This document shows positions 61,749 to 64,000 of a stretch of 64,000 bases of DNA, piece after piece. The first letter of the stretch is position 1; every line of letters begins with the position of its first letter. The position numbers and the translations under genes were made by a program. Under the pieces are notes generated by a model. It was given only the letters and a program-made list of their open reading frames with translations. It did not search any database and was not told the origin of the DNA. This DNA is from Azospirillum brasilense (lineage in GTDB: Bacteria; Pseudomonadota; Alphaproteobacteria; Azospirillales; Azospirillaceae), in assembly GCF_007827795.1 (NCBI RefSeq), contig NZ_VITI01000012.1:62001-126000 (forward strand), in the 5' to 3' direction.

Positions 61749-64000
61749 GTGCTTGAAGCTTACCGCCAGCATGTCGCTGAGCGTGCCGCGCTCGGAATTC
61801 CCGCCCTGCCGCTTTCGGCCAAGCAGACCGAGGAGCTGGTCGACCTTCTCCTGAACCCGCCGCAGGGCGAGGAAGCCTTCCTGGTCGATCTCATCACGCA
61901 CCGCGTTCCGGCGGGCGTCGACGACGCCGCCAAGGTCAAGGCCGCCTTCCTGGCCTCGCTCGCCAAGGGCAACGAGACCTCGCCGCTGATCTCCAAGGTC
62001 AAGGCGACGGAGCTGCTGGGCACCATGCTCGGCGGCTTCAACATCAAGCCGCTGATCGACCTGCTGGGCGACGCCGAGTGCGGCGAGGCCGCCGCCGCCG
62101 GCCTGAAGACCACGCTGCTGATGTTCGACTACTTCCACGACGTCAAGGAGCTGGCCGACAAGGGCAACGCCAACGCCAAGGCGGTGATCCAGTCCTGGGC
62201 CGACGCGGAGTGGTTCACCAGCCGCCCGGCCGTCCCGGAAAGCCTGACGCTGACCATCTTCAAGGTGTCGGGCGAGACCAACACCGACGACCTGTCGCCG
62301 GCCCCGGACGCCTGGTCGCGCCCGGACATCCCGCTGCACGCCCTGGCCATGCTGAAGAACCCGCGCCCCGGCATCGTGCCGGAGGAAGCCGGCGTTCGCG
62401 GCCCGATCAAGCAGCTTGAGGATCTGAAGGCCAAGGGCAACCTCGTCGCCTATGTCGGCGACGTGGTCGGCACCGGCTCCTCGCGCAAGTCGGCCACCAA
62501 CTCCGTGCTGTGGTGGACGGGGGAGGACATTCCCTACGTCCCGAACAAGCGCTTCGGCGGCGTCTGCCTGGGCTCCAAGATCGCCCCGATCTTCTACAAC
62601 ACGATGGAAGACGCCGGCGCCCTGCCGATCGAGCTCGACGTCTCGCAGATGGAGACGGGCGACACGGTCGAGCTGCGCCCCTACGAGGGCAAGGCCCTGA
62701 AGAACGGCGCGGTGATCGCCGAGTTCACCGTCAAGTCCGACGTGATCTTCGACGAGGTGCGCGCCGGCGGCCGCATCCCGCTGATCATCGGCCGTGGCCT
62801 GACCGCCCGTGCGCGTGAGGCGCTGGGCCTCGCCCCGTCGACCCTGTTCCGTCTGCCGTCCTCCCCGGTGGACAGCGGCAAGGGCTTCACGCTCGCCCAG
62901 AAGATGGTCGGCCGCGCGGTCGGTCTGGCGGAAGGCCAGGGCGTGCGTCCGGGCACCTATTGCGAGCCGAAGATGACAACGGTCGGCTCGCAGGACACCA
63001 CCGGCCCGATGACCCGCGACGAGCTGAAGGATCTGGCCTGCCTCGGCTTCTCCGCCGATCTGGTCATGCAGTCCTTCTGCCACACCGCGGCCTATCCGAA
63101 GCTGGTGGACGTCAAGACCCACCGTGAGCTGCCGAACTTCATCTCGACCCGCGGCGGCGTCGCCCTGCGTCCGGGCGACGGCGTGATCCACTCCTGGCTG
63201 AACCGCCTGCTGCTGCCGGACACGGTGGGCACCGGCGGCGACAGCCACACCCGCTTCCCCATCGGCATCAGCTTCCCCGCCGGCTCGGGCCTCGTCGCCT
63301 TCGCCGCCGCGACCGGCGTCATGCCGCTGGACATGCCGGAATCGGTGCTGGTCCGCTTCAAGGGCACGCTGCAGCCGGGCGTCACGCTGCGTGACCTCGT
63401 CAACGCGATCCCGCTCTACGCCATCCGCCAGGGCCTGCTGACGGTGGAGAAGAAGGGCAAGAAGAACATCTTCTCCGGCCGCATCCTGGAGATCGAGGGT
63501 CTGCCCGAGCTGAAGGTGGAACAGGCGTTCGAACTGTCCGACGCCTCCGCCGAGCGCTCCGCCGCCGCCTGCACCGTCCGGCTCAACAAGGAGCCGATCA
63601 TCGAGTACATGCGCTCCAACATCACCCTGATGAAGTGGATGATCGCGAACGGGTACGAGGACGCCCGGACGCTCGGCCGCCGCATCAAGGCGATGGAGGA
63701 CTGGATCGCCAACCCGTCGCTGCTGGAGCCGGACGCCGACGCCGAGTACGCCGCGGTGATCGAGATCGATCTGGCCGACATCAAGGAGCCGATCGTCGCT
63801 TGCCCGAACGACCCGGACGACGTGAAGCTGCTGTCGGAAGTTGCCGGCGACAAGATCGACGAGGTCTTCATCGGCTCCTGCATGACCAACATCGGCCACT
63901 TCCGCGCCGCCGGCAAGATCCTGGACGGGAAGACCGACATCCCGACCCGCCTGTGGATCGCCCCGCCGACCAAGATGGACGCCCAGATCCTGACCGAGGA
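61749..64000 (+). CDS. acnB: Aconitate hydratase B, C-terminally cut by the window end
   Basis: AcnB interconverts citrate and isocitrate in the citric acid cycle (also 2-methyl-cis-aconitate). About 750 residues are seen without a stop. The AcnB layout is clear: the N-terminal HEAT-like domain (MLEAYRQHVAERAALGIPAL), then a swivel domain with VGTGSSRKSATNSV. The aconitase core has GTGGDSHTRFPIGISFPAG, and the cluster cysteine at about residue 711 is in FIGSCMTNIGHFRAAG. The last two cluster cysteines fall beyond the edge. The start is a GTG at 61749 with AGGA seven bases upstream. Confidence 0.95.
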   Translation, partial: MLEAYRQHVAERAALGIPALPLSAKQTEELVDLLLNPPQGEEAFLVDLITHRVPAGVDDAAKVKAAFLASLAKGNETSPLISKVKATELLGTMLGGFNIKPLIDLLGDAECGEAAAAGLKTTLLMFDYFHDVKELADKGNANAKAVIQSWADAEWFTSRPAVPESLTLTIFKVSGETNTDDLSPAPDAWSRPDIPLHALAMLKNPRPGIVPEEAGVRGPIKQLEDLKAKGNLVAYVGDVVGTGSSRKSATNSVLWWTGEDIPYVPNKRFGGVCLGSKIAPIFYNTMEDAGALPIELDVSQMETGDTVELRPYEGKALKNGAVIAEFTVKSDVIFDEVRAGGRIPLIIGRGLTARAREALGLAPSTLFRLPSSPVDSGKGFTLAQKMVGRAVGLAEGQGVRPGTYCEPKMTTVGSQDTTGPMTRDELKDLACLGFSADLVMQSFCHTAAYPKLVDVKTHRELPNFISTRGGVALRPGDGVIHSWLNRLLLPDTVGTGGDSHTRFPIGISFPAGSGLVAFAAATGVMPLDMPESVLVRFKGTLQPGVTLRDLVNAIPLYAIRQGLLTVEKKGKKNIFSGRILEIEGLPELKVEQAFELSDASAERSAAACTVRLNKEPIIEYMRSNITLMKWMIANGYEDARTLGRRIKAMEDWIANPSLLEPDADAEYAAVIEIDLADIKEPIVACPNDPDDVKLLSEVAGDKIDEVFIGSCMTNIGHFRAAGKILDGKTDIPTRLWIAPPTKMDAQILTE

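Noticed and set aside
61473..63899. 808-residue minus-strand open frame opposite acnB
   Set aside because: It is a GC-driven mirror frame. The plus strand encodes a complete AcnB pattern with its own ribosome site and cofactor cysteine.

Overview
This window is high-GC, densely coded alphaproteobacterial core chromosome. The closest fit is Azospirillum (Rhodospirillales). Pointers are the chemotaxis order cheA-cheW-cheY-cheB-cheR, a ChpT phosphotransferase beside it, CtrA-type TTAA-N7-TTAA sites, an adenosylcobalamin-dependent ribonucleotide reductase, AcnB, and GC-rich REP-like intergenic palindromes. The genus is inferred from gene content; no search was run. No prophage, insertion sequence, CRISPR array, rRNA or tRNA gene was found.

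Layout. 1-6.0 kb (minus strand): chemotaxis operon cheA-W-Y-B-(R), with chpT upstream. 6.2-12.4 kb: DUF3553 protein and cytochrome c, a penicillin-acylase-family hydrolase overlapping a threonine ammonia-lyase, a flavin reductase, and motB without motA. 12.6-15.9 kb: circularly permuted ATP-grasp plus alpha-E pair, then an N-end-rule aminoacyl transferase. 16-19.4 kb: TRAP permeases DctQ and DctM facing a convergent DctP. 19.9-26.6 kb: parC, recO, a PAS-GGDEF-EAL protein and two small genes. 26.7-30.5 kb: EmrAB-type efflux pair with a divergent TetR regulator and twin operators. 30.5-33.7 kb: zinc-ribbon DUF3426 protein, ftsE-ftsX and a YdcF-like protein. 33.7-40.4 kb: an RTX-repeat protein, an acyltransferase, a secreted hydrolase, nrdJ and a DedA protein. 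40.5-49.4 kb: amidotransferase, MocR/BenE, LysR/quinone reductase, a DMT family protein, an AraC regulator, an ABC-F ATPase and a 70-residue protein. 49.4-52.6 kb: a second DctP, a lone hypD behind a perfect FNR-type box, and an SH3 protein. 52.7-58 kb: M1 peptidase, ChaC, a DUF2125 protein and M16 peptidase, with two matching REP-like elements. 58-61.3 kb (minus strand): DUF2491, DUF350 and PspA-family genes, then a tiny TubC-docking-like gene behind a dense inverted-repeat cluster. From 61.7 kb: acnB, cut by the window end.

How the parts relate. The left end joins chemotaxis, motility and the CtrA phosphorelay: chpT sits beside the che operon, a perfect CtrA-type site lies before motB and a near-match lies before cheA. 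The regions most worth follow-up are the PspA/DUF350/DUF2491 envelope cassette with its small downstream gene, the two-gene ATP-grasp/alpha-E system, the oxygen-box-controlled solitary hypD, and the duplicated TRAP binding protein. Many long open frames on the opposite strand are GC-driven mirrors of real genes and are left out.
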